Origin: Anaerolinea sp.
Lineage (GTDB): Bacteria; Chloroflexota; Anaerolineae; JAAEKA01
Assembly: GCA_014879765.1 (NCBI GenBank)
Contig: JACSRL010000340.1
Coordinates: 1-6,868, forward strand
Direction of reading: 5' to 3'
DNA: 6,868 bases
Positions 1-6,070 of the stretch are shown piece by piece. Numbering within the stretch: the first letter of the stretch is position 1; every line of letters starts with the position of its first letter. The notes under the pieces are model-generated. The model did not search any database and had not been told where the DNA came from. It worked only from the letters and a program-made list of their open reading frames with translations. A program made the position numbers and the translations under genes.

Positions 1-189
1 CGACGATTCGCCCATGATGACAGACTCGGCGCAAGTGCCGGGCACCTCAACAACTTTATTTACGGTGTAGTCAAGCGCCTGGCGCCGCTGCCTGAGCAGT
101 TGCCCTGCTTGATTATATGCGAATAACTGCTCTGGCGCCAGACGCTATGAGGCGATTGCCGGTACAGCGGGGGGTAACGGGTCACAGCC
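1..189. other. Left edge, no gene assigned
   Basis: No complete gene is visible. The plus strand is open from the window edge to a TAA at 124-126 (41 codons), which could be the 3' end of a gene convergent with the minus-strand cluster. The opposite strand is open over the same bases, from the edge to a stop at 145-147, with no ATG except one at 15-13. Third-position GC is about 60 to 65% in both frames, so composition does not separate them, and neither peptide is one I recognise. A perfect 12-bp palindrome (TCTGGCGCCAGA, 131-142) lies downstream of the membrane protein gene but has no T-tract, so it is not an intrinsic terminator. The segment is less GC-rich than the rest of the window. Confidence 0.4.
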
Positions 190-567
190 TTACTTTCCGC
201 TGAGAGGCGCCAGCCATAGCCATGCCAGGATGATGACATTCATGACGACTCCCGCGAAAGCGACTTTCCAATCCAGAGCCGTGAGCGCCAACGAGAAGAG
301 AGCCACCCCGAGCAGCAGCGGGCGATACCACTCCCAGCCTGCCAGCAGCGCGGCCGCGGCGACGGCAAAGCCGAACGCTGCCAGCGCCCAGAGCGCGCCG
401 TAAAGTGCAATTCCGTTTGCGCCCAAATCCCAGCGGCCGCCGAGCAGGGTGGTCTTGTAGGCCAGCCCCTGCACCGTGCCCAACTTCATGTAGGTCGCCG
501 TGCCCATCAAATGGACGAGGCCGTGCAGGATGAGCGCAAGAGCAATGACGATGGATAGGGTTTTCAT
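190..567 (-). CDS. Small four-helix integral membrane protein, function unknown
   Basis: This encodes a 125-residue, very hydrophobic protein. By eye there are four membrane helices at about residues 3-23, 50-77, 81-99 and 102-122, joined by short loops. An H-G-L-V-H-L-M-G motif lies inside the first helix. I know no firm function for this family; similar short proteins are usually left as hypothetical or loosely labelled as permeases. The ATG (567-565) overlaps the stop of the upstream receiver gene as ATGA. An AAGGAG Shine-Dalgarno sequence sits 5 nt upstream, inside the end of that gene, so the two are almost certainly co-transcribed and translationally coupled. A membrane partner or output for the receiver protein is possible, but that rests on gene position only. 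No catalytic motif is visible. Confidence 0.8.
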   Translation of the reverse strand: MKTLSIVIALALILHGLVHLMGTATYMKLGTVQGLAYKTTLLGGRWDLGANGIALYGALWALAAFGFAVAAAALLAGWEWYRPLLLGVALFSLALTALDWKVAFAGVVMNVIILAWLWLAPLSGK

Positions 568-947
568 TGGGTCTCCTTGAAGCCTTTCGGCCTTGAAAGT
601 ATCTGATTCAACGCGGCGATGAACGACTCGGCGGGAAGTTGTTTGGAGATGAAGCCGTCCAGGCCATGCTCCCTAACTGCCTGTTCATCCTCCGGCTTGA
701 CACTGAGCGCCGCCAGGATCGTGGCGGGACAACAGCCGCGCAGGGTATGGATCAGCCGCTGAGGGCAAAGCCCGGGCAGATTCCAATCCAACAGGATGAT
801 GTCCGGGGCGTGCTGGCAGACCTGGGCCAGCAGGCTCTCCGCCGAGCGCGCCTCGCCCACAACCTTCAACTCCGCCCGCTGTTCTATCGCCAGGCGCAGG
901 GCATCCAGCACATGTTTTTCGCTTTCCGCGAGAAGGATCGTCTTCAT
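564..947 (-). CDS. Receiver-only (CheY-like) response regulator
   Basis: This is a 127-residue protein made of one receiver domain with no DNA-binding or other output domain. The predicted phosphoacceptor is D54 (in IILLDWNLPG). The switch Ser/Thr is S82 and the conserved lysine is K102 (GFISKQL). The acidic pair that binds Mg2+, normally DD, reads E8-S9 here, so metal binding and phosphorylation may differ from canonical receivers. I chose the ATG at 947 because it begins the first beta strand and has GGAG 6 nt upstream; longer forms starting at 1007 or 1001 would add 18 to 20 unstructured residues. The stop overlaps the start of the downstream membrane protein gene by 4 bp. A phosphate-sink, phosphorelay or protein-binding role is likely. 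No kinase is fused to it or adjacent, and the nearest upstream kinase lies beyond a terminator. Confidence 0.85.
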   Translation of the reverse strand: MKTILLAESEKHVLDALRLAIEQRAELKVVGEARSAESLLAQVCQHAPDIILLDWNLPGLCPQRLIHTLRGCCPATILAALSVKPEDEQAVREHGLDGFISKQLPAESFIAALNQILSRPKGFKETQ

Positions 948-1046
948 GTGGTGCTCCAAACCTGACGTTGGCTGCCGTCTGAGATTGGGCCCCCCGACCA
1001 TGGCCACACGGCGGGGAGCCCTCCTCGGTTGTTCTGTCTCGCCGGG
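948..1046 (-). other. Gap between DUF3828-like gene and receiver gene
   Basis: This 99-bp spacer separates two genes on the same strand. It is GC-rich and contains a GAGGAGGG stretch and in-frame GTG/ATG codons at 1007 and 1001 that could extend the receiver gene. I see no hairpin followed by a T-tract and no good promoter, so read-through from the DUF3828-like gene into the receiver gene is likely. Confidence 0.4.
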
Positions 1047-1496
1047 TCAGCGGCTGCACGCGACATGGTCGATGGTCCAGGCGTCGCCGGCCTTCGCCAG
1101 CTCAACCATGAGCCTGTGGCCCGTGAAGCTCGTGGTCACCTCGACCGAGGCCCGCTCGCCGGAAACCTGGGCCGGGTGCGCGGTCACTGCGTTGGGCACG
1201 TCCTGAGCGCACAAGACCGGGTCGACCCGCCACTCGCCGTTTCGGGTGAAATCATCCAGATGGGCGATGAACGCCGGACTCAGCGACTCGTTGCCCTGGT
1301 ACGCTTTGTCCACCAGCGGGTTGCCCTGGTACGACACGTACCAGTCGTAGAACTGCTGGACGATCTGCTCGGGCGCCGCGGTCTTGGTTTCCTGCGCCGT
1401 CCCGTACAGGATGGGGGGCAGAATCACAAAGAGCAGCGTGGCGGCAGCGACCGCGACCAGGATGATCAGAAACGCGACTTGATTCTTGTTCTTCAT
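1047..1496 (-). CDS. Membrane-anchored DUF3828-like protein
   Basis: This is a 149-residue protein. Residues 8-31 form one hydrophobic segment that is either a membrane anchor or an uncleaved signal; no lipobox cysteine is present. The remainder is a small extracytoplasmic domain with FYDWYVSYQGNPLVD (49-63), LSPAFIAHLDD (72-82) and a DPVLCAQD motif (92-99). This pattern resembles the DUF3828 family from memory; I could not run a profile. C96 and C147 could form a disulfide outside the membrane. A YQGN tetrapeptide occurs twice, ten residues apart. The start at 1496 has GAGG only 3 nt upstream and an AGGAG further off, so ribosome-site spacing is not ideal. The gene begins after the terminator at 1554-1594 and ends about 100 bp before the receiver gene. 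Molecular function is unknown; sensing or binding at the cell surface would fit. Confidence 0.8.
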   Translation of the reverse strand: MKNKNQVAFLIILVAVAAATLLFVILPPILYGTAQETKTAAPEQIVQQFYDWYVSYQGNPLVDKAYQGNESLSPAFIAHLDDFTRNGEWRVDPVLCAQDVPNAVTAHPAQVSGERASVEVTTSFTGHRLMVELAKAGDAWTIDHVACSR

Positions 1497-1532
1497 TTGC
1501 CTCTTTGCTCCTATCGCGCTGAAACATGATTT

Positions 1533-1551
1533 GCTTCAGTCTGGCTTCAGT
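1533..1551 (-). repeat. Tandem direct repeat upstream of DUF3828-like gene
   Basis: On the minus strand ACTGAAGC occurs twice, at 1551-1544 and 1540-1533, with 11-bp spacing (about one helical turn). It lies between the upstream terminator and the start of the DUF3828-like gene. Direct repeats at one-turn spacing are typical of activator binding sites, so this could be an operator for that gene, but no clear -35/-10 pair was found next to it. Confidence 0.4.
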
Positions 1552-1553
1552 TT

Positions 1554-1594
1554 AAAAGAAAAACTCCCCGGCCGCATCCGCCTGCCGGGGAGTC
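1554..1594 (-). terminator. Rho-independent terminator after NarL-type regulator
   Basis: Read on the minus strand, a perfect 10-bp GC-rich stem (ACTCCCCGGC at 1593-1584, pairing with 1572-1563) encloses an 11-nt loop and runs into TTTTTCTTTT (1563-1554). It lies 34 bp past the stop codon of the regulator gene (1628). This is a textbook intrinsic terminator and separates the kinase-regulator operon from the DUF3828-like gene downstream. Confidence 0.93.
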
Positions 1595-1627
1595 TTCGCG
1601 CTGTACCGCGGTATGGTCTGCGCCTGG

Positions 1628-2272
1628 TCACTCGACCAGGTGGTGGTGCAGGGCGATGGACACCGCCTCGGTGCGGCTGGCCGCGTTGAGCTTGGAGAGG
1701 ATGCTGCTGACGTGGAACTTGGCGGTTGAAACGCTGACCACCAACCGCTCGGCGATCTGCTGGTTGTTCAACCCCGCGGCCATGAGGGCCAACACTTCCC
1801 GCTCGCGGGCGGTGAGATCGAAGCCCGGTTTGTCGGCGGGCGCGCGGGTAGACTGGATCAAGACCTGGGCGGCTTCCGAGGCGAGGGTGGCTTTGCCCGC
1901 GGCCGCGGCGCGGATGGCGCGCGCCAGCTCGTCGGCGGAAACATCCTTGAGCAGGTAGCCGATGGCGCCCGCCCGCAGCGCGCCTTCGACCAGCTCCTTC
2001 TCCTTGAAACTGGTCAACGCGACCACCTGAACGGCTGGGCATGTCTCACGGATCAACTTGGTGGCGGCCACGCCGTCCATGCCCGGCATCATCAGATCCA
2101 TGAGGACGACATCGGGCTGGACCTGCTGACACAGGGCAACGGCGCGCTCCCCACTGGAGGCCTCGCCGGCCAGCTCAAGGTCATCATAGGCCAGCAGAAA
2201 AGCGCCCAGTCCGCTGCGCACGACTGCGTGGTCATCCACCAGCAGCACGCGAATGGTTTTGGCTTCACTCAT
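1628..2272 (-). CDS. NarL/LuxR-family response regulator
   Basis: This is a 214-residue DNA-binding response regulator. The receiver domain (residues 7-125) has the full active site: D13 and D14 for Mg2+, phosphoacceptor D59 (VVLMDLMMPGMDG), T87 and K109. A short linker leads to a LuxR-type helix-turn-helix (about 153-205) that opens with LTAREREVLALMAAG and has the recognition helix around VSTAKFHVSSILSKL. It should be phosphorylated by the kinase encoded directly upstream, whose stop codon overlaps its ATG as ATGA. A GAGGAG ribosome site lies 8 nt before the start. It is a paralogue of the regulator at 5384-6049: 71 of the first 130 residues are identical without gaps by hand count. The recognition helices differ (TAKF versus TVKS), so targets may overlap without being the same. 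Its regulon cannot be read from the sequence. Confidence 0.97.
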   Translation of the reverse strand: MSEAKTIRVLLVDDHAVVRSGLGAFLLAYDDLELAGEASSGERAVALCQQVQPDVVLMDLMMPGMDGVAATKLIRETCPAVQVVALTSFKEKELVEGALRAGAIGYLLKDVSADELARAIRAAAAGKATLASEAAQVLIQSTRAPADKPGFDLTAREREVLALMAAGLNNQQIAERLVVSVSTAKFHVSSILSKLNAASRTEAVSIALHHHLVE

Positions 2273-3819
2273 ATCCTTTTCTCCTCATGGGGCGCTTGCC
2301 AGTTCAAGTGCAACCGGGTCCCGCTTCCGGGTTGACTCGCTATCTCCAGCCGGGCGCCGATGCTGCGGGCGCGTTCACGCATGATGCCCAGGCCGAGGCC
2401 CTCGTGCTCAAGCGTTTGAGCGTCGAACCCACTCCCATCGTCTTGTATCGTCAACGCCATCTTGCCGGGCCCGCCATCCAGCCGCACCCGTACCTGCGCA
2501 GCCTCGGCGTGCCGGGCGATGTTGTTGAACGCCTCTTGGGCGATGCGATAGAACGCCTCCTTGATCTCCACGGGCGGGTTGTGGGTGACGTTGCGTTCAA
2601 ACCCGACCTGCAGCCGGGTGCGCGCGATGAAGGCGTTGACCTGGTGTTCGAGCAGGTCGCCCAAATCTGTGTCCGCCAGCGCGGCCGGCCGCAGTTCCAC
2701 CAGCAGGGTGCGCATCTCCGAGAGCGCGCCGCGCGTCAGTTGGCGCAGCTCTTCCAGGCGACGACGGCCTTCATCGGGGTTCCGCTCCCAGATTTTGGGC
2801 AGCACCTCGGCGATGATGCTGGATGAAAACAGCGTCTGCGTGACTGCATCGTGTAGGTCGCGCGCCAGGCGGTTGCGTTCAGCGGCCACCGCGGCCTGCT
2901 CGCTCTTGGCAAAGAGCCGCGCGTTTTCAACGGCGACGCCCAGTTGATCTGCGATGGACTGGAACAACGCCAGTTGGGCGGCTGAGAACGCGCCTCCCTG
3001 CGTGCCGACGATCACCAATACCCCCAGCCGATCCCCCCGACTTTCGAGCGGGATCAACGCCCCAGGTTCAGGCAGACCTTCTTCGACGTTCGGCGCGATA
3101 TACAAGGACGCGCCGCCGTCCAGGACTGACCGGCAGATCGAAAGCATCTCCGCCAGGTCATCGGGCGCGACATCCCGTGCGGGACGCAGGGAGTACGGGA
3201 TCAATTCGCCGGTGAATTCATCGAGCAGCATCACCCCCGCGCGGGATGAACCGACCAGGGCAACGATCAGGTCGAGGGTCGTATCGAGCGTTTCCTTCAA
3301 GTCCAACGAACGGTTGGCCGCCGCGGTCACGTCCAGCAGAACCTGCAATTCCCGCGTGCGCTCTTCGATGAGTTGTTTCAGATTTTGTTGGAGCTTCGTT
3401 TGCTCGGTCACATCTACGGCGATGTTCAAGATGCCGACAGTCTCATCGTCTTTGATCAGCGGCGCCAGAACGATATTCCAATAGGTGACGGTTTCGTCCC
3501 ACTGCAGGCGAAACCCGCTTTCCCGCACAACTTCGCCCGTCAGGGCGCGTTCGAGCAATGGCCGGATCGCGGTCTCTGTGCCGGGCAGATGCTCGAAGTA
3601 GCCGATGCCCGGCGCCAGCCGCGCGCCCGTTGACGGGGCGTAGCGCGCCGCAAACTCACCCCAGGTTGGGTTGTAACGTTGGACGCAGAACTCCCTGTCC
3701 AGGATGGCGATGCCCATGGGCATGCGTTCAAAAAGCAGCGCCAACAGGTCGGCTTGCCAGCCGTTTTCGCCCTTGGGCGGTTCTTCGGAGAAAAACTGGA
3801 ACTTGTTCCGAATCTTCAT
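2269..3819 (-). CDS. Soluble PAS-GAF sensor histidine kinase (HisKA_3, LiaS/NarX type)
   Basis: This is a 516-residue kinase with no membrane helix, so it should sense a cytoplasmic signal. Domains in order: PAS (about 26-138, ending in the typical GILNIAVDVTEQ), a coiled coil (139-165), GAF (about 172-300), HisKA_3 dimerisation domain (310-380) and HATPase (about 410-510). The phosphoacceptor is H323 in ARDLHDAVTQT, where D324 and Q328 form the DxxxQ phosphatase motif. N432/N433 lie in the N-box, DDGSGF (460-465) is the G1 box and GLGLGIMRERA is the G2 box. No haem or flavin ligand pattern stands out, so the PAS and GAF ligands are unknown. I chose ATG 3819; an in-frame TTG at 3843 would add eight residues, and neither has a strong ribosome site. 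The gene overlaps the downstream regulator by 4 bp, marking a cognate pair. A near-consensus promoter lies about 65 bp upstream. Confidence 0.96.
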   Translation of the reverse strand: MKIRNKFQFFSEEPPKGENGWQADLLALLFERMPMGIAILDREFCVQRYNPTWGEFAARYAPSTGARLAPGIGYFEHLPGTETAIRPLLERALTGEVVRESGFRLQWDETVTYWNIVLAPLIKDDETVGILNIAVDVTEQTKLQQNLKQLIEERTRELQVLLDVTAAANRSLDLKETLDTTLDLIVALVGSSRAGVMLLDEFTGELIPYSLRPARDVAPDDLAEMLSICRSVLDGGASLYIAPNVEEGLPEPGALIPLESRGDRLGVLVIVGTQGGAFSAAQLALFQSIADQLGVAVENARLFAKSEQAAVAAERNRLARDLHDAVTQTLFSSSIIAEVLPKIWERNPDEGRRRLEELRQLTRGALSEMRTLLVELRPAALADTDLGDLLEHQVNAFIARTRLQVGFERNVTHNPPVEIKEAFYRIAQEAFNNIARHAEAAQVRVRLDGGPGKMALTIQDDGSGFDAQTLEHEGLGLGIMRERARSIGARLEIASQPGSGTRLHLNWQAPHEEKRI

Positions 3820-3865
3820 AGTCTCTGTCCAATTGACACCCAAGCCTTACCGATTTTGTCAGAAG

Positions 3866-3879
3866 TCCACTGAAGTGGA
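3866..3879. promoter_or_regulatory. Palindrome over the predicted kinase start site (candidate operator)
   Basis: TCCACT and AGTGGA form a 6+6 bp inverted repeat with a 2-bp centre. It starts 4 bp downstream of the -10 box of the minus-strand kinase promoter and covers the expected +1, a classic position for a repressor or autoregulator site. It contains the ACTGAAG heptamer also found twice upstream of the DUF3828-like gene. Confidence 0.4.
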
Positions 3880-3882
3880 AGA

Positions 3883-3911
3883 ATTATTTCACGCATACCG
3901 TTCGTTGTCAA
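3883..3911 (-). promoter_or_regulatory. Near-consensus sigma-70 promoter for soluble kinase operon
   Basis: On the minus strand TTGACA (3911-3906, 6/6 match) is followed by a 17-bp spacer and AATAAT (3888-3883, 5/6 match to TATAAT). Transcription should start near 3876, giving a leader of about 57 nt before the ATG at 3819. The match is strong for such a GC-rich genome. Confidence 0.8.
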
Positions 3912-3923
3912 GTGCATTGCATT

Positions 3924-3963
3924 AGAAACCGGGTTCTTCTCGGCGAGAGAAAACCCGGTTTCT
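3924..3963. repeat. Long hairpin, probable dispersed palindromic repeat
   Basis: A perfect 12-bp pairing (3924-3935 with 3952-3963, AGAAACCGGGTT and its complement) continues past a single bulged C (3936) into five more pairs (3937-3941 with 3947-3951) around a 5-nt loop. The stem totals 17 bp. It sits 12 bp upstream of the -35 box of the minus-strand promoter. No T-tract follows on either strand and it lies upstream of both operons, so it is not a terminator. It resembles dispersed palindromic (REP- or MITE-like) repeats; from memory, similar GAAACCGGGTTTCT palindromes recur in Chloroflexota and filamentous cyanobacteria, unverified here. Confidence 0.75.
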
Positions 3964-4069
3964 GAACGGCTGGCTAGGCAGTTACGAACTTCTGCCCTTT
4001 GGGGTCCGTGCGTCTTTGCGTGAGACCAAAACCGTGAAGTGTTGAATTGCTGGAAATCTCGCACGGTGT

Positions 4070-4097
4070 TTGACTTGTGACACGATTGTCTTAGAAT
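4070..4097 (+). promoter_or_regulatory. Sigma-70 promoter for membrane kinase operon
   Basis: TTGACT (4070-4075, 5/6 match) is separated by 16 bp from TAGAAT (4092-4097, 5/6 match). The start site should fall near 4104, leaving a leader of about 60 nt before the ATG at 4167. The leader can form a small bulged hairpin (4117-4139, ATCGC with GCGAT) of unknown relevance. Confidence 0.7.
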
Positions 4098-4166
4098 ACG
4101 GCTGTGTGGATATGCCATCGCGACGACACGTCTGGCGATCGGTAAAAACTGCCTGTGAGGCGAAAG

Positions 4167-5387
4167 ATGCCCTGGTCTGACCTGGCCCTGGAGCCGCGCC
4201 GCCAGCTCCGTGACACCCAGATAGCGTTGTGGGTCTTCTTCCTGACGGTCGCTCTCCTGTTTGCGGCCGTGACGGTGCGCGCGCTGCTCGATACCCTGGA
4301 CACGCCGCTGCTGCGCCCGGCGCTGGCGCTGCTGCTGGCCTGGCTGCTCCTGCTGCTGGGCGGGGCAGCCCTCGCACGCCGGCATCCACGCTGGTTCGTG
4401 GTCTGTCTCAGCACACAGGCGCTGCTGGTCGTCGGATTGATGCTCCTCACCGGCGGAGGGGATTTTTTTGCCGCGCTGTTGATGATTCTGGCCATGCAGA
4501 TCGTGCGCCAGTTCGGCGCGCGGCTGGGCGCACGCTGGATTGCCCTCTTTGCCCTGCTGCTGCTCTGGCCGCTGACGCGCACCTACGGGCTGTGGCAGGG
4601 GCTGGCCTATACGCTGATCTACAGCGCGGGCAGCGCCCTGTTCGCCTCCTACGCCCTGGCCATCCAGGCCGCGCAGGCCGCCCACGCCGCCAACCGCGAT
4701 CTGCTCACCCGCCTGGAGGATGCCAACCGCCAGTTACAGCGCTACGCCGCGCAGCAGGAACGCGCGGCCGCCATCCGTCAACGCGCGGCCCTCGCCCGCG
4801 ACCTGCACGATTCGGTCACACAGACGCTTTTCAGCATGACGCTGACCGCGCAGTCGGCCCTGCTGCTCCTCGAACGTCAGCCGGAACGGGTGAGCAGCCA
4901 GCTCGACCGGCTGCACGACCTGGCCCAAAGCGCGCTGGCCGCCATGCGCACGCTGGTCAGCGAGCTGCGCCCGCCGCCGCTGGCCGCAGGACTGGCCGCC
5001 GCCCTGCGCCAACACGCGGCCCAGCGTCAGGTGACCGACAACCTGACGGTCGAGCTGGAGGTGCTGGGCGAGCCCGGGGCGCATCTCTCCCCCGCCGAAG
5101 AACAGGGCCTGCTGCGCATCGCGCAGGAAGCGCTGAACAACGTCGTCAAACACGCCGGGGTCGCCCAGGCGTGCATCCGCCTGCACCTGGCCGAACCGCT
5201 GTGGATGGAGATCACGGACCGCGGGCAGGGCTTTGCAGCGGAGCAGGCCGGCTCTGGCCGCGGCCTGGGTTTGGCCGGCATGAGAGAACGGGCCGCCGAG
5301 ATCGGCTGGCGTCTGGCAGTCGACAGCGCCCCCGGCGGCGGCGCACGCATTCGGGTCGAAAAAGCCGAAACAGGAGGGCAGCCATGA
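4167..5387 (+). CDS. Membrane-embedded sensor histidine kinase (HisKA_3, LiaS/DesK-like)
   Basis: This is a 406-residue kinase. The N-terminal third is strongly hydrophobic, with about six membrane helices (roughly 18-40, 48-70, 76-95, 99-113, 123-137 and 145-167) and only short loops. Sensing is therefore probably within the membrane or through a partner, as in DesK- or LiaS-like kinases. A coiled coil (168-205) leads to the HisKA_3 domain with phosphoacceptor H214 in ARDLHDSVTQT and the DxxxQ phosphatase motif (D215, Q219). The HATPase domain carries the N-box N324/N325 (RIAQEALNNVVKHAG), the G1 box DRGQGF (351-356) and the G2 box GRGLGLAG (364-371). I chose ATG 4167 because GAGG lies 6 nt upstream; an in-frame GTG at 4155 overlaps that site. 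Its stop overlaps the regulator start as ATGA, marking a cognate pair. Confidence 0.96.
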   Translation: MPWSDLALEPRRQLRDTQIALWVFFLTVALLFAAVTVRALLDTLDTPLLRPALALLLAWLLLLLGGAALARRHPRWFVVCLSTQALLVVGLMLLTGGGDFFAALLMILAMQIVRQFGARLGARWIALFALLLLWPLTRTYGLWQGLAYTLIYSAGSALFASYALAIQAAQAAHAANRDLLTRLEDANRQLQRYAAQQERAAAIRQRAALARDLHDSVTQTLFSMTLTAQSALLLLERQPERVSSQLDRLHDLAQSALAAMRTLVSELRPPPLAAGLAAALRQHAAQRQVTDNLTVELEVLGEPGAHLSPAEEQGLLRIAQEALNNVVKHAGVAQACIRLHLAEPLWMEITDRGQGFAAEQAGSGRGLGLAGMRERAAEIGWRLAVDSAPGGGARIRVEKAETGGQP

Positions 5388-6049
5388 AACCGGCGAACGC
5401 CATCGCGGTCCTGATCGCGGACGATCATCAGGTAGTGCGTCAGGGCCTGCGCACCTTTTTGGAGCTGCACGCCGACATCATCGTGGTGGGCGAGGCCAGC
5501 GACGGCGCCGCGGCTGTGGCGCTCGCCCTGCGCCTGGAACCGGACGTGGTGCTGATGGACCTGGTGATGCCGCAGGTGGATGGCATCGCCGCCACGCGCC
5601 AGATCAAGGCGCAGCGGCCGGCGGTGAAGGTGATTGCCCTGACCAGCTTCGCCGAGGACGACAAGGTCTTTCCCGCGATCCAGGCCGGGGCGTCCAGCTA
5701 CCTGCTCAAGGATGTGACGCCCGATGACCTGGTGGACGCGATCCGCGCCGTGTACCGCGGCGAGGCGCGCCTGCACCCCGACATCGCGCGCAAACTGATG
5801 GAACAGATTGCCCAACAGCCGGCCCTCAGGCCGCCGGCCCCGGCCCTGGCCGACCTGACCGAGCGCGAGCGCGAGGTGGTGCGCCTGGTGGCCCAGGGCT
5901 ACAGCAACGGGGAGATCGCCCGCGCCCTGGTCATCAGCGACAAAACGGTCAAGAGCCACGTCAGCAACATCCTGAGCAAACTCGACCTGGCCGACCGGAC
6001 GCAACTGGCGATCTATGCCCTCAAACATGGCCTGGTGGATGCGGCCTGA
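5384..6049 (+). CDS. NarL/LuxR-family response regulator, paralogue of the one at 1628-2272
   Basis: This is a 221-residue regulator. The receiver has D13 and D14, phosphoacceptor D59 (VVLMDLVMPQVDG), T87 and K109. A proline-rich linker (about 145-155) precedes a LuxR-type helix-turn-helix (158-205, opening LTEREREVVRLVAQG) with the recognition helix near DKTVKSHVSNILSKL. The ATG overlaps the kinase stop (ATGA), and an excellent AGGAGG lies 6 nt upstream at 5372-5377. It should act as the DNA-binding output of the upstream membrane kinase. A second kinase gene begins 21 bp downstream and could also feed into it. Much longer open frames run through this gene on both strands but come from high-GC codon bias. 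Confidence 0.97.
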   Translation: MKPANAIAVLIADDHQVVRQGLRTFLELHADIIVVGEASDGAAAVALALRLEPDVVLMDLVMPQVDGIAATRQIKAQRPAVKVIALTSFAEDDKVFPAIQAGASSYLLKDVTPDDLVDAIRAVYRGEARLHPDIARKLMEQIAQQPALRPPAPALADLTEREREVVRLVAQGYSNGEIARALVISDKTVKSHVSNILSKLDLADRTQLAIYALKHGLVDAA

Positions 6050-6070
6050 GCGCCGGTCGAGGTGTTGCCC

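Larger units (their letters stand above)
3820..4166. promoter_or_regulatory. Divergent intergenic control region
   Basis: This roughly 350-bp region lies between two divergently transcribed kinase operons and is clearly more AT-rich than its flanks. It contains, left to right, a palindrome (3866-3879), a minus-strand promoter (3883-3911), a long hairpin (3924-3963), an ACCGTG/CACGGT inverted pair (4031-4036 and 4062-4067), a plus-strand promoter (4070-4097) and a weak leader hairpin (4117-4139). The two -35 boxes are about 160 bp apart, so regulators bound between them could act on both operons. Positions 3964-4060 hold no gene I can support; CTTTGCGTGAGAC near 4014-4026 may be a remnant of a dispersed repeat. 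Confidence 0.75.

Noticed and set aside
112..117. A perfect TATAAT on the minus strand
   Set aside because: The hexamer at 17-bp spacing upstream (TGGCGC) bears no likeness to a -35 box, and no gene start with a ribosome site follows within the window.
131..142. TCTGGCGCCAGA palindrome as a terminator for the membrane protein gene
   Set aside because: It has no loop and no following T-tract on either strand, so it does not form an intrinsic terminator.
4117..4139. 5' leader hairpin as a riboswitch or attenuator
   Set aside because: It is only eight pairs with a 2-nt bulge, has no alternative pairing or U-tract, and matches no riboswitch pattern I know.
3816..4685. A 289-codon minus-strand frame crossing the divergent intergenic region
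   Set aside because: It runs through two promoters and the hairpin and is antisense to the membrane kinase; its composition is Gln/Arg-rich without domains.
4229..5383. An N-terminal extension of the regulator at 5384, making a 606-residue frame
   Set aside because: The extension overlaps the whole kinase gene in another frame and is Arg/Ala/Pro/Gly-rich low-complexity sequence. The ATG at 5384 has an ideal ribosome site.
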